The position numbers were made by a program, and so were the translations under genes. From Symbiodinium kawagutii (taxonomy: Eukaryota; Sar; Dinophyceae; Suessiales; Symbiodiniaceae): a DNA stretch of 64,000 nt. Numbering within the stretch: the first letter of the stretch is position 1; the number at the start of each line of letters is the position of its first letter. The notes below the pieces were generated by a model, which was not told the origin of the DNA, searched no databases, and was given only the letters and a program-made list of their open reading frames with translations. Where the stretch lies: the NCBI GenBank assembly GCA_009767595.1, contig VSDK01010480.1, forward strand, positions 946,855 through 1,010,854. Reading direction: 5' to 3'. Shown piece by piece: positions 9,370 to 19,458 of this stretch.

Positions 9370-9943
9370 CTTGGTGGTGCCTGGTGGTGCCTGGTGGTGC
9401 CCAGTACCTCCCCACCGTCAACGTGGGGAAATCATTCAGCGCAACCATGGCTGGTTGTAGCTGGGCTACTCAGCTCGTTTGAAGGCGATGGCACCTGAAT
9501 GCCTTTACCAAGGGTTTTGATCTTGGAAGATGTTCGGAGTGTCGTTGTGATAGATGCTCACAAATCTTATCAAATCTTACAAGGGACAGAAAATCGAAAT
9601 GTAAGCATCTATATATCCTGATGACAGTTGATGACACTATTACAATTCGAACTCTTGTTCTGATATCACAATGCATTCTACTACAATTGCACAATTCCCT
9701 CCATCTAAAATGATCTCTTGAACTCAAAGAAATCGATGGCGCAAGCACCGTCGGGTGGTTGCACCGCTCTGGGCTCGACAGCTGGTTGGCTGTTGGTCTA
9801 CCCGCTTTTGGCTGAGAGAATAGGTTATTGACTCGTAACTTCTAATGATTGCTACTTAGTTGATGGTCACGAAGGATTTTTGTTCATCACAAATGATAGG
9901 TGAGATGATAGTAACGTAGGTGCTCATCATCATCGCTTCACAC

Positions 9944-10696
9944 CATCAGCCCTTCCCTTGGCTCCTCGTAATGCGCACCCCAATGGATCTTCTTTCCCAG
10001 CGGTGCATGTCCTTGCAATCGTGGGATTGCCTTGGTCTTCCCTTCGGCCTTGCCCTTGGGGCCTCCTTTGGGTGGAGGGTTGGCCGGGGGTCCTTTGCCA
10101 GGTCCCTTGGCTCCTTTGCTTGGCCCCTTGGCAGGTCCTTTGCCTGGCCCCTTCGCGGGCCCCTTCGCGGGCGCCGGCGTGGGTGACTCTGAAGAAGCTG
10201 CTGGACTCGAGGGCTGCGCAGGTGGAAGTCCTTTGCCCTTTCCTTTCACTCCTTTCGAGGCCCCTTTCATTCCTTTCGGTGCAGGGGCCTCACCCTCCAA
10301 AGCGTCCCTCTCGGTTGAAGAACTGCGTGACTCTGAGTTGGAAAGAGGGCCTGACAGGTCAACATACGGAAGGCTCGAGAGGCCCGAGGGCGGCGGCGCA
10401 TGGGGAGGTCCTTTGGCCTTTCCTTTTCCTTTCACTCCTTTCACTGGCGCTGGGGTTTCCAAAGCATCTCTCTCGGTTGAAGAACTGGGTGACTCTGTGG
10501 AAATGGAAGAGGGGGCTGAGGGAAGGCTCGAAAGGCTCGAACTTGGCAGAGCACAGGGAGATCCCTTGGCCCCTTTGGCCGGAGGTCCGATCTTGGCCTT
10601 TCCTTTCCCTTTGCCTTTCGCTGGCGCAGGGGCCAAGGAAGGACTGCCAACCGCACCACGGCCACTGCCGATGGAGATGCTTCGAGTGAAGTTGTC
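9944..10696 (-). CDS. Putative exon, formin-like protein: low-complexity FH1-like region and start of FH2
   Basis: A 251-codon open frame (phase 0-0) between acceptor GCTGCCCAG|GACAAC and donor CTGATG|GTGTGA. Most of it is Lys-Gly-Pro-rich (KGKGKAKGPP-type runs) with two imperfect ~70-residue repeats, each containing a Ser-rich SSSTERDALE box. It ends with PLGKKIHWGAHYEEP, typical of the junction between FH1 and FH2 in formins, which nucleate and elongate actin filaments. The long plus-strand frame over the same interval (10032-10871) is its GC-rich shadow. The rest of FH2 would lie beyond the LINE or is lost. Formin is an inference from short motifs. Confidence 0.6.
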
Positions 10697-11494
10697 CTGG
10701 GCAGCTGTACACGTTGCAGAGTATCACTCATGGATCATGGTCAGAACTGGTACACGGTTCAAGATGGTTCAAAACTTAGGGAAGTCACATGGAACAGGCG
10801 CAACACATGCACAAGCACAAACAACCCGCCTCAGGAAAGTTGTTGAACAACAAGATCGGGGTTATCCATAGCCATGGTGTGCCCAACAAATTGATGCTTC
10901 ACCATGCTTCACCCACAACCGGTGATACCATTTGAGGCAGGGTCATGCTACAGTGGTTCAATCACCTGCCTCAACAGTGCTTGAATGGTTTAAACCCCCC
11001 ATGCCCACCGACTTGTTTAACGATACTCTGAACCAATCTTGCCTGCCAGAAAGATTGGATGCTGATTACCCCTTTCAAATAGTTTCGAGAACAACACGCA
11101 AACTCCTACGAAATAACCCTCAAATGCATTCCAAAGGTAGGCAAATAGATGTTTCTCGAAACATGGACCCCCAAAGCATCCAATCTTAACCATTCATAGC
11201 AATAAACCAACCATGATAGTTGGATATAGTTGGTATATCCCCTATTTTTGGTGATTATCCCCTTGTTAATAAGCCCATTCTTAACCGTTAACGAGCCACT
11301 CATGGAGTGTCTAGGGTGTGGGACACAGGATCGCGGAGCGCGTGTCGGCACAGCGGGGCCTTGGGAGCAACCATCACGGGCCTGGATAGGCGACAGCTGG
11401 GGGATCTCAGGCATCTCAGATGGGCAAGTGGATGTCCATGAGAAAGCAGAGTACGCTGATGATGGTGATGATGATGATGAGGAGGATGATGATG

Positions 11495-11564
<70 letters not shown>

Positions 11565-12596
11565 GGAGGAGGAGGAGGATGATGATGATGATGATGAGGA
11601 GGAAGGAGGAGGATGATGATGATGATGATGAGGAGGAGGAGGAGGAAGGGGGAGGAGGAGAATTGAGCAAGACATTGGAACTGATAGCATTGATAATCAT
11701 AGATAGTATGTGATAGTAATGTTTCTTATCAGTACCGCTGGTAGAACCCACGTAATGCTGTGTGCCAATCATTGGTTGCAACAATGATTGCTGTTTGGGC
11801 CTGTGTCCTCAATGCTACTGGTGGCGTCATGGAACTGGAGTCCCATGGCCAGTGCTGGGCTGATCCACTTTGATTTTAAAAAAGACGGGTTGCCAAGGTG
11901 CTAGATCAGGTGAGAAGGGATGAATCATTCTATTTCGGACAGAAAAGATACATATGGCAATGGGTCAATATTAACCAACCAATAATGAGTGGGGGGTAAT
12001 AACCAACAATAGGGAAAACAATGGTTAATGATAGGGGAACCAGGGGTACGGGGTTTTGACCCACAGCCATATCTTTTCCGGAGCGCAGAGATAATCATTT
12101 TATCGCGGGAGCCAATTCCACGGCAGTGCCTTTGGTGAACTTACCACTATCAACGGGCAACTTACCACCATGAATGAATCAGCAACTTCAAGATCTGGCT
12201 CTGTTCATTGGGCTGACTAGCTCCCGCAATGGTTTCCCAAAGGATCGGCCAACTGTGCTCACGGGGCCAGTGGCAGCAAGGATAGACAGTGCTATGAGAC
12301 TTACTGTCAAGAGTTATCTAGTAATGGCGTGTAACGATGTATCTGGTCATGGCATGTCATGGCTATGTGGGACAAATATAGATTCATCATGATTGATCGA
12401 GCCAATCTAGCTACTGATTGGCAATGATTGGCATCATTGCCGGATTGTTTCCAACGATTGCAACGTAGCCATGGGACGACTGAGCGTGACCATCACTCAA
12501 TAGCAGTTATAGTGACTGGTCACTGCGGATTCTCGCTTGAACAGTGTTGAACGTGATTACGATAAGATGAATTAATCACGTTTCAAACCTTGCAAC
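10697..12596. other. Mostly non-coding; one weak exon candidate at ~11300-11415
   Basis: Apart from the GAT array, this holds unique AT-rich text and a GC-rich island at 11300-11415. There the minus strand reads MPEIPQLSPIQA after an AG and the plus strand is open too, so I do not call it. Confidence 0.4.
11457..11650. repeat. (GAT)n / (GAG)n trinucleotide array
   Basis: About 190 bp of nearly pure GAT with GAG interruptions. It creates artificial long frames of Asp/Glu, Met, Ser or Ile in different registers, none of them credible genes. Confidence 0.97.
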
Positions 12597-13328
12597 ATGA
12601 TGTTTCCTTGCAACCAGTATCAACGATGATTTCTATGCACACCCAAAACTTCTATCTTCTGAGGGATCTGCTCATCGTCAGACTTGTCCAACGCATCGAG
12701 TGGAGCGCCAGGACCCGCCAAATCCTGGCAGTGTGATGTGGAACTCTGAAACCACACAGCCAGATCCAAAGCGTCAAAATGATTCCAAAAGTACATCTAT
12801 CATCATCCATCCGAGCGAACAAAACTCACTTGGACTATTTAGGTCTTCCCAACTGCCAGCAGCTCGGTAGTCCTTCGGCGTCACAGGTGACCTCAGTCCG
12901 ATGGGACCAAGGGAACTGAAGCGCAAGGATCAACAGCCATCTGGAATCAACTCGTCATTGATGTCCCCGCTGTTTTTCGCTCACAGTCAATTTCCCTCAT
13001 ACAAGACCTGAAAAAATTGAAGAAGCTCCCTTGATGGTGTTCGATGGTGTTTGATGAAGTTCGATGGTGTTGGTTCCTGAGGGAATGAGTGATTCTTGCT
13101 AGCAGATCCTTGTGTACTGTCGTCTTTTTTGTCATTTGTTTGACCATGGTGACACATCAGTAAGGGTTGTATCACTTATGTATGTATCAATCACATGCAA
13201 TGATAAGCGATAGCATTGAGACCGATGCTTAATTGATATCACTCCTGCATTGTTTCCTTGCAACCAGTACCAACGAGATCATCTCCAGTGTTTGACCATT
13301 GGTATGATTCTGGTGCGATGATTCCTTC

Positions 13329-13444
13329 GTGAATCCAAAGCTCTCAGGTTGCTTCCGAGTGCGCCGCCCATCGTCAAACCACTTGTCCAGCGCATCGAGT
13401 GGAGCGCCAGGACCCGCCAAATCCTGCCAGTGTGATGTGGATCC
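13329..13444 (-). CDS. Putative duplicated exon (beta type)
   Basis: After CCAG|GGATCC the minus strand reads WQDLAGPGAPLDALDKWFDD and stays open to about 13329; the donor is not clear. The LDALDKWFDD core is repeated in copies 1 and 3 and resembles LDELDKWYED in the 15322-15427 exon. Function not recognised. Confidence 0.35.
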
Positions 13445-13568
13445 CTGGAACCACAAACTCTTTTCGAATGTCTTGTCGACGGATTCACCTGGTGAGTGGT
13501 TCCGATATGTCCAGTTCACTATGCTCCTGAGATGACATGGGAAACAAATCCAAAGCATCAAAAAGTAC

Positions 13569-13728
13569 ATCCATCATCATCCATCCCAGCGAATAAAACT
13601 CGCTTGGTCTTTTCAGGTCTCTCCCACTCGCGAGGAGCAGTTGGTAGTCCTTCGGTCTCACAGGCGACCGTGGCGACCTCACATTTGAAAAGGCAGGCTT
13701 CACATTCGATGGTCTTCGGCTCTCGAGG
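13569..13728 (-). CDS. Putative duplicated exon (alpha type), possibly kinase-like
   Basis: Acceptor ACACAG|CCTCGA and donor ATGGAT|GTACTT. The frame contains RPKDYQLLLASGRDL and then RPSEFYSLGWMMMD. The last piece resembles protein-kinase subdomain IX (D-x-x-S/T-L-G), as in casein kinase 1 relatives, but the Asp is missing and no other kinase motif is seen, so the family is a weak guess. A second frame is also open over this interval. Confidence 0.3.
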
Positions 13729-14697
13729 CTGTGTTTTCCAGCTCGCTTCACCTGTGTTGAACATGTTATGTTCAAGAATATATCAACCATCATTCACTGT
13801 TGACTGATTGGTATACCACTCCTATCAAACATGATGTTCCATTCTGACCATGAGTGAAATCATCCTTTACGATCATATGATTACCATTTGTATCAATTTC
13901 TCATCCGTTGACCACTGGAAACATCATTCAGACCGTTAATTGATATCACTCCTGCAATGACTCCTTGCCACCGGTATCAACGAGATCATCTCCAGTGTTT
14001 GACCATTGGTATGATTCTGGTGCGATGATTCCTTTGTGAATCCAAAGCTCTCAGGTTGCTTCCGAGTGGCCCATCGTCTGTGAATCCAAAGCTCTCAGGT
14101 TGCTTCCGAGTGGCCCATCGTCAAACCACTTGTCCAGCGCATCGAGTGGGGCGCCAGGACCCGCCAAATCCTGCCAGTGTCATGTGGATCCCTGGAACCA
14201 CAAACTCTTTTCGAATGTCTTGTCGACGGATTCACGTGGTGAGTGATTCCGATATGTACAGTTCACTATGCCCCTAAGATGACATAGGAAATCATGAGAA
14301 GATCATGTCAGTGGACTCTGCTGGAAGCCAACAGCAAAACCCAAAGAGTCATTTTCTTGACTCTAAGTCCATATCTCGTTATACCCCTTACGTCGTCCAT
14401 AAACCTCGAAACTTTCTCCATGATCCCATTGAGTTTCATTTGAGCCATAAAAGTACATCCATCCCAACCCAATAGAAAACCCCATGTGGCTTATTCATAT
14501 TTTATCATCTAATGCGTTGAATTCATCCGAAACACCAAGCAAATACTTGGCCTGGCTGTGTTGCAACGACACCCAAACCCACAAAATCAATGATTCCATC
14601 ATTCCCATCTATAAAAATGATGATGGGATAGGTCCAGAATCCATCAAGAAATCCCCCTGTACGTTTAGCCGCTCGTTGTGAAACGGCGCTACACGAC

Positions 14698-14744
14698 CGT
14701 CACGGGGTGGCTCCCCCAGGGCCTTGCGCTTGGCCGCGGGTGAC
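14698..14744 (-). CDS. Putative short exon
   Basis: A 47-bp GC island with acceptor TGCCCAG|G and donor GACG|GTCGTG, reading SPAAKRKALGEPPRD. Function not recognised. Confidence 0.3.
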
Positions 14745-15321
14745 CTGGGCAGATCAGTGACCACTGGGGATCAGCCGGGCATCCGATCGGTCCATGTGTT
14801 GAACCAGTTTTTTTGTGGGGGATCGAATAGGTAACTGATTAGATCTGGGGAATGCCCGCTATGTTAAGCTGGATCAACCTGTTTGTGCATCGGATGTCTT
14901 TAACATAGAATGTTGACTGATTAGTTTTGGGCAGTTTGTCTTGAACATCTGGTGATGTAACATAGCTGGGGAATGTTGACTGATTAGTTTTAGCCAGCTA
15001 TGTTGCGTCACCAGAGGGTAAGAATCAGCTTCACCATAGCTGGTTGGTGGTGCTCACCACCCTGTCATGAAAGATATGCGCAAGTCAACCAACCATTGGT
15101 TTCTAATTAACAGGGACAAAAGAAAATGTGAATCAAAGCACCAACCAGTTGACAATCGTTGACCATGAGATATGATCACCCATGCTTGACAGCGAATGTG
15201 GACTAGTTGATCATGTGGGACAATATATGCTTAATCAACAAATTGTCCCAGTCATTTTATTTTTAATCAACAACCTCAAATTCACTTCCTCATTTTCAAC
15301 CAACAAATTTCCATCAATTTC

Positions 15322-15427
15322 CTGTGGCTTGGAAGGCCAGCAGTCGAATTTCGGATCCCGCCGCGGGTCCCGGCTGATCTTCGTACCACTTGTCCAACTC
15401 ATCAAGATCTGACGGCAGGAGCTGACC
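15322..15427 (-). CDS. Putative exon, relative of the duplicated beta exon
   Basis: Acceptor GCCCCCAG|GGTCAG. The frame reads QLLPSDLDELDKWYEDQPGP and continues to about 15322; the donor is uncertain (ACAG|GAAATT would be a non-GT donor). The LD-x-LDKW-x-(E/D)D core matches the exons at 13.3 and 14.1 kb. Confidence 0.4.
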
Positions 15428-15726
15428 CTGGGGGCCTCAACCAGGAACCAGGGAGTCGGCCAGTAGGTTGCAGGTGGCAATATGCAAAAAGCAGGCTTGC
15501 TCATAGTAACAAGCAGGTTTGCAGCAAAAACAAGCTCATGTGAACCGGTTTGTGGCACAATCTGGTAATTAATCAGATGAATTTATCATTTACAGCCGAC
15601 TGACAACCGCGGTTACTAGTTGTATATTGATGACAACCAGGGTACTTGACCAGCTGTAAGATTACCAACAAGCTATGTCCTGATCATTTACAGCTCTGCA
15701 GAGATAACAGCAGGTCAACTCAATCA

Positions 15727-15834
15727 TGTGGTTGGTTCTCAAAATAGCGAACCCCCAAGTCGTCCTTTTTCTTAATAACTTACAGTAACAACCAACCATG
15801 TTTGGCGTACCCCTCGTTTGAGAAACCGCCATGT
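15727..15834. mobile_element. ~107-bp inverted-repeat element (MITE-like), copy 1
   Basis: Begins GTGGTTGGTTCTCAAAATAG and ends CGTTTGAGAAACCGCCAT, inverted copies of each other. Same length and plan as the copies at 27882, 30162 and 53039. Confidence 0.6.
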
Positions 15835-16499
15835 TGATGGTTTTCATATTATTCAGCGGTTGTTACCATGGTCACTCGAGCAGCCCTGAGTAACCAACTT
15901 GTTCACTCACAAGCTGGCGGATGACATCATGATAGCGGCTAATCACTGCAGGCACAGGGGTTCATCCCAAGTTGTTGCCAATCCGTGTCAAAAACCGTCC
16001 GGTCATTACTGTTTCATTAAACCCCAAACTAGGAGTCGGATGCTTTCAGCATCCATGCAACCATCGACGATAGCTCTACTGATCGGTGGTTGAGCCACCC
16101 CTATGCAAAATATGCTTGTCATCCAACAAACCGTTTGTTAGTACATTCGGGAAAATAAAGAATGTCAATCAATCCACCAACCAGCTACTATTGTTGCTTA
16201 TTATCCCCTACAGTTGACCACTATTGAAAATGATCAACCAGCCAGTTTAATACTTGTGATCCATTCAACCATCAATGCAACATGATCTATATTCCCGGTT
16301 ATTCCCCATTGTTGGTTGTAATCCCTATAGAGAACCCCTGTAAAAACCCACCAACTGGTTGGTGGTTTCAACCCCACCAATCTCATCTCCGTCTCCGCCT
16401 CCTTTCCCTGCCTTTGATGATGCTGCCCGGTGTTTCGTGTAGATCCATGCGATGATGTGTCGCACCATCAAGGGCGATGAGGGTCACCTCCCAGGGGAC

Positions 16500-16660
16500 A
16501 TCAAGGGTGGTCCTGAGCATTAGTCATGGTTAGTAATGATTAATGATGGTTGTTGATGGTTGGTGATGGTTAGTGATGGTTACTCATGGTTAGTGATGGT
16601 TGGTGATGGTTGTTGATGGTTGGTGATGGTTAGTGATGGTTGGTGATGGCTAATAGTGAT
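16500..16660. repeat. 10-bp tandem repeat, TGATGGTTRR
   Basis: About sixteen imperfect decamers (TGATGGTTGG, TGATGGTTAG, TGATGGTTGT). This is the cleanest stretch of the word that makes up much of the non-coding sequence here. Confidence 0.85.
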
Positions 16661-17391
16661 GGGTGATGTAAGTTCAACTTCATTTAGAATCTAGAATGGT
16701 TAGTGCTGGTTAATCATATTTGGTGAGTGAGTTTGACATTATTAGATATCATTAGATAGTGGTTGATCATGATACATTTATAAGTTTTACATCAGTCATA
16801 CTGAGTTGGCTATTCATCAGTACTAGATTATCAAACAGAATGATTTTACAACATGTGATGGGAATTCCTTCGTTGGTTCCTGCAATGCTCGATGACTCTT
16901 ACAAAAAAGTATAGCTCATGATGTGGGTTCATTTTATCAACGGTTCATTTTAACTATGTATATATGTTGTTCATTGTATGGACGCCTTGTTCATTTTGCC
17001 CACAGAAATCCGTGGATGGGGTATTTAGTTGGTCGTTGGTTGCATTCACTTGTGACCATCAGTAACAAGCATATTCATCCATCTTTCGTTATATGATAAG
17101 CATCATGAAGACCACCTCAACCATAATGATCCATTTAACCAGCATGTTATCCAGTCGAGCCCTCATCATTCATAAAATTCAAGATATGGGTAACTCTGGA
17201 GAGTGGTTGATCGCAATGATTGATGATTCGTTCATGATTCATTCATGATTCATTGATGGTTCATTGATGCTGAACTGGTGCTATCTAAGGTGGTTTCTCA
17301 AGTCGTAGGGGTACCCCCAGCCATCTTCCAGGTTACTAGTCATTTCTAATGATAAACCCACCATTTATTGGTCAACCTATCAACTTCCCCA

Positions 17392-17592
17392 TAGAGGTGC
17401 TTCTCAAAACAGGGGTACCCCCATATTAACCACAAGTTAATCCCTACATAACCATATCAAGACCATGTAAAGACCATATAAGTGTTTCTCAAAATAGAGA
17501 ACCCTACAAATTAGTTGTTGTCTTATAATTAACTATAAACCGCTTGTAGTGGATCATTTGGGGATACCCCCGTTTTTAAGAAACGACCATGT
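17392..17592. mobile_element. Degenerate ends of the inverted-repeat element
   Basis: GTGCTTCTCAAAACAGGGGT, GTGTTTCTCAAAATAGAGAA and TTTTTAAGAAACGACC mark outer and inner ends of at least two damaged copies, overlapping or nested. Confidence 0.45.
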
Positions 17593-17695
17593 AAAAACCA
17601 TGTAAAAACCATATAAAAACCACATAAAAACCATAGCTCTCCCCGTGGATTTCCCGCTTCGCCGGGCGTTTCCGTTATGCTACACGCAACGTAAC

Positions 17696-17743
17696 CGCTT
17701 GCTGCGCGCAACCCGTTCGCCCACGGCGACCTCCTTGCGAGGC
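17696..17743 (-). CDS. Putative short exon
   Basis: A 48-bp GC-rich island with acceptor GCCCAAG|G and donor AAGCG|GTTACG, reading PRKEVAVGERVARSK. Function not recognised. Confidence 0.3.
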
Positions 17744-18250
17744 CTTGGGCGGATCAGCTATGGTTGCGGTGGCTTATAGCTGGTTATCATCAGCTATTAG
17801 TGGCCTGTAGTGGTTCAGCTATTAGTGGGTTGTAGTGGCTGTGGGGTGGGTAGTAGCTAATAGTGGGAATAGTTGATATCAATCAGCTAGAATCCCTGAT
17901 GTCTAGTGGTTGATAGTGGTGATTGTTGTGGTTTGTAGTATATAGTTGTTTGGCAACCACTACATAGGTGTTACAGTGGTTGACAACCATAGGGCACTAG
18001 TTACTAGTTGGCTACTAGGGTTTGTATTGGTTGACTAGCTGGTTTTTAGTGGTTAATCATGGTTTTTAGTGGTCAATAATGGTTAATCGTGGTTAACAGT
18101 GGATGGTTATAGTGGTTAATGATAATTAGATAATACTAGTGGTCAATAGTGGTTCATCATGGTCAATAGTAGTCAATTGAGGGAATAGTCATGAATAGTC
18201 CATGTTGATCGAATTCAAAAGCAGTTTGTTCAGATCCAACGCCGGGGAAC

Positions 18251-18302
18251 CTAGCAAGCCATAAGGCCCAACTGCACCAAACTTTCGAATGCCATCAATC
18301 TC
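18251..18302 (-). CDS. Putative exon
   Basis: Acceptor CACCAAG|GAG and donor TTGCTAG|GTTCCC, reading EIDGIRKFGAVGPYGLL. The frame stays open further, so the donor is not certain. Function not recognised. Confidence 0.35.
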
Positions 18303-18603
18303 CTTGGTGTGCCCCGATCATCCATGCCAATCCTTGTTAATTGGTGGGCATTGAAAAAATGTTCAGTCCCAACATCATCATCATTGGTACTCCGAATGAT
18401 CAATTTTGGTCATTGTTGGTTATGGTTGCTTACTGTTGGGTAGTTATTGTTGGTTTTGGATATTGTTGCTTAGTTATTGTCGGTTCAACATCTGATTATT
18501 ATATTCTTGTTGCTGTTGGCTCGCCATTACTATTATATAAACGATCAGACTCCTTGGCCATACCCTGCCGCAACATCTGGGTGTCCTCCATCCCCGGGAT
18601 CAC

Positions 18604-18960
18604 TCAGCATCTTCGCACGACCCGCATGTGAGCGACTCCCGGGGTCTCCGGCATGTCCTCGTCCCAAATGTCCACATCTGGAAGCCGGGGGCCATTGGAG
18701 AACCGGAGGAATCTCAGCCACGAAGAATTGAGGGACGTACTGTTGATACTCGGTGGAAGTACCAGTAGGGTAAATCGGTAAATCCCACAAAATGGTAGGT
18801 CAATAGTCGTGCTCCACCTCCAGAAACATGATTTTAAGCAAGGAATTTGAGGAAACGTGAAGGACGACATGTGTGTCCATCCATAGGGGATCCCCCTTGT
18901 TCCGCCCCCAAATGGTCCCAAATGTTTCACAGGGACAAAATGCCTGGAGGATTCGGACAA
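18604..18960 (-). CDS. Possible coding block, boundaries and frame uncertain
   Basis: A non-repetitive block open for 118 codons, including NGPRLPDVDIWDEDMPETPG near its end. A TGA at the end of that frame is followed in the same frame by MEDTQMLRQGMAKE. A second frame is also open and reads GDPLWMDTHVVLHVSSNSLL. It may be several exons with short introns, or a decaying gene. Confidence 0.3.
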   Translation of the reverse strand: MSESSRHFVPVKHLGPFGGGTRGIPYGWTHMSSFTFPQIPCLKSCFWRWSTTIDLPFCGIYRFTLLVLPPSINSTSLNSSWLRFLRFSNGPRLPDVDIWDEDMPETPGVAHMRVVRRC

Positions 18961-19162
18961 CTTTGCAAGAACTCAAGTGCCATTGAAGGTGGCATCATGG
19001 GAGCACACCAAGACTTGGAGTAAGTCCCGGGCCCAAAATAGCCGAAATTGGAATGGTTTGAAGTTTGAAGACAGGTATCATGGATGGACACGCCCATAGT
19101 ATTAACCTCTAAAGGCGGACCCACCAATTAGCCTACAATTAGCTATCTTGTAGTACTGTCAA

Positions 19163-19417
19163 TCAACCAATATTACAATCATGTTGATAATCTTCAAAAA
19201 AGATTGAACTTGTTGATTTTTCTTGGTTTTTGTCCGCAGCTTGTGGCGCTCCAAAACTGCTGAGTGGATCATCTCCACCACAGCCTCGTTGCACACCCAC
19301 CAACTGTTGGATCAACCTCTCGGCCACTCCGTGCCCCGCACCTGCATATGGACTATGTTCTTCGTCCGAGTCATCGTCTAAGCGCATGACCTCACAAATG
19401 TCTTCGTGCGAAGCCAT
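19163..19417 (-). CDS. Putative first or early exon of an acidic unknown protein
   Basis: ATG at 19417 opens MASHEDICEVMRLDDDSDEE, followed by AERLIQQLVGVQ. The frame is also open upstream to a possible acceptor at ~19459, so the ATG need not be the start. The donor is not evident. Amino-acid use is coding-like and unlike the flanking repeat text. Function not recognised. Confidence 0.4.
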   Translation of the reverse strand: MASHEDICEVMRLDDDSDEEHSPYAGAGHGVAERLIQQLVGVQRGCGGDDPLSSFGAPQAADKNQEKSTSSIFFEDYQHDCNIG

Positions 19418-19458
19418 GGGCCATGTCTCCTTTTTGAAAGAGGACCCCAGGGGGTGCT

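Larger units (their letters stand above)
12597..14290 (-). repeat. Three tandem copies of a ~0.65-0.7 kb exon-containing segment
   Basis: The segment starting TTTCCTTGCAACCAGTATCA recurs near 12604, 13253 and 13960 with the same order of intron text and coding-like text. Copy 1 is decayed, copy 2 is the most intact, and copy 3 contains a further ~45-bp tandem duplication (about 14036-14120). It looks like internal exon duplication within one gene. Confidence 0.8.
15835..17695. other. Non-coding; strand-biased TGATGGTT repeat text
   Basis: No credible exon. 16500-16660 is an almost regular 10-bp repeat of TGATGGTTRR, and 17290-17590 holds several degenerate ends of the inverted-repeat element. 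17580-17635 is a short array of CCATRTAAAAA words. Confidence 0.6.

Noticed and set aside
10032-10871. 279-codon plus-strand frame rich in Gly, Pro and Leu
   Set aside because: Reverse shadow of the GC-rich formin-like exon; it has no recognisable motif and no supporting splice sites.
11106-11713. Frames of poly-Ser, poly-Asp, poly-Met and poly-Ile
   Set aside because: Artefacts of translating the GAT/GAG array in different registers.
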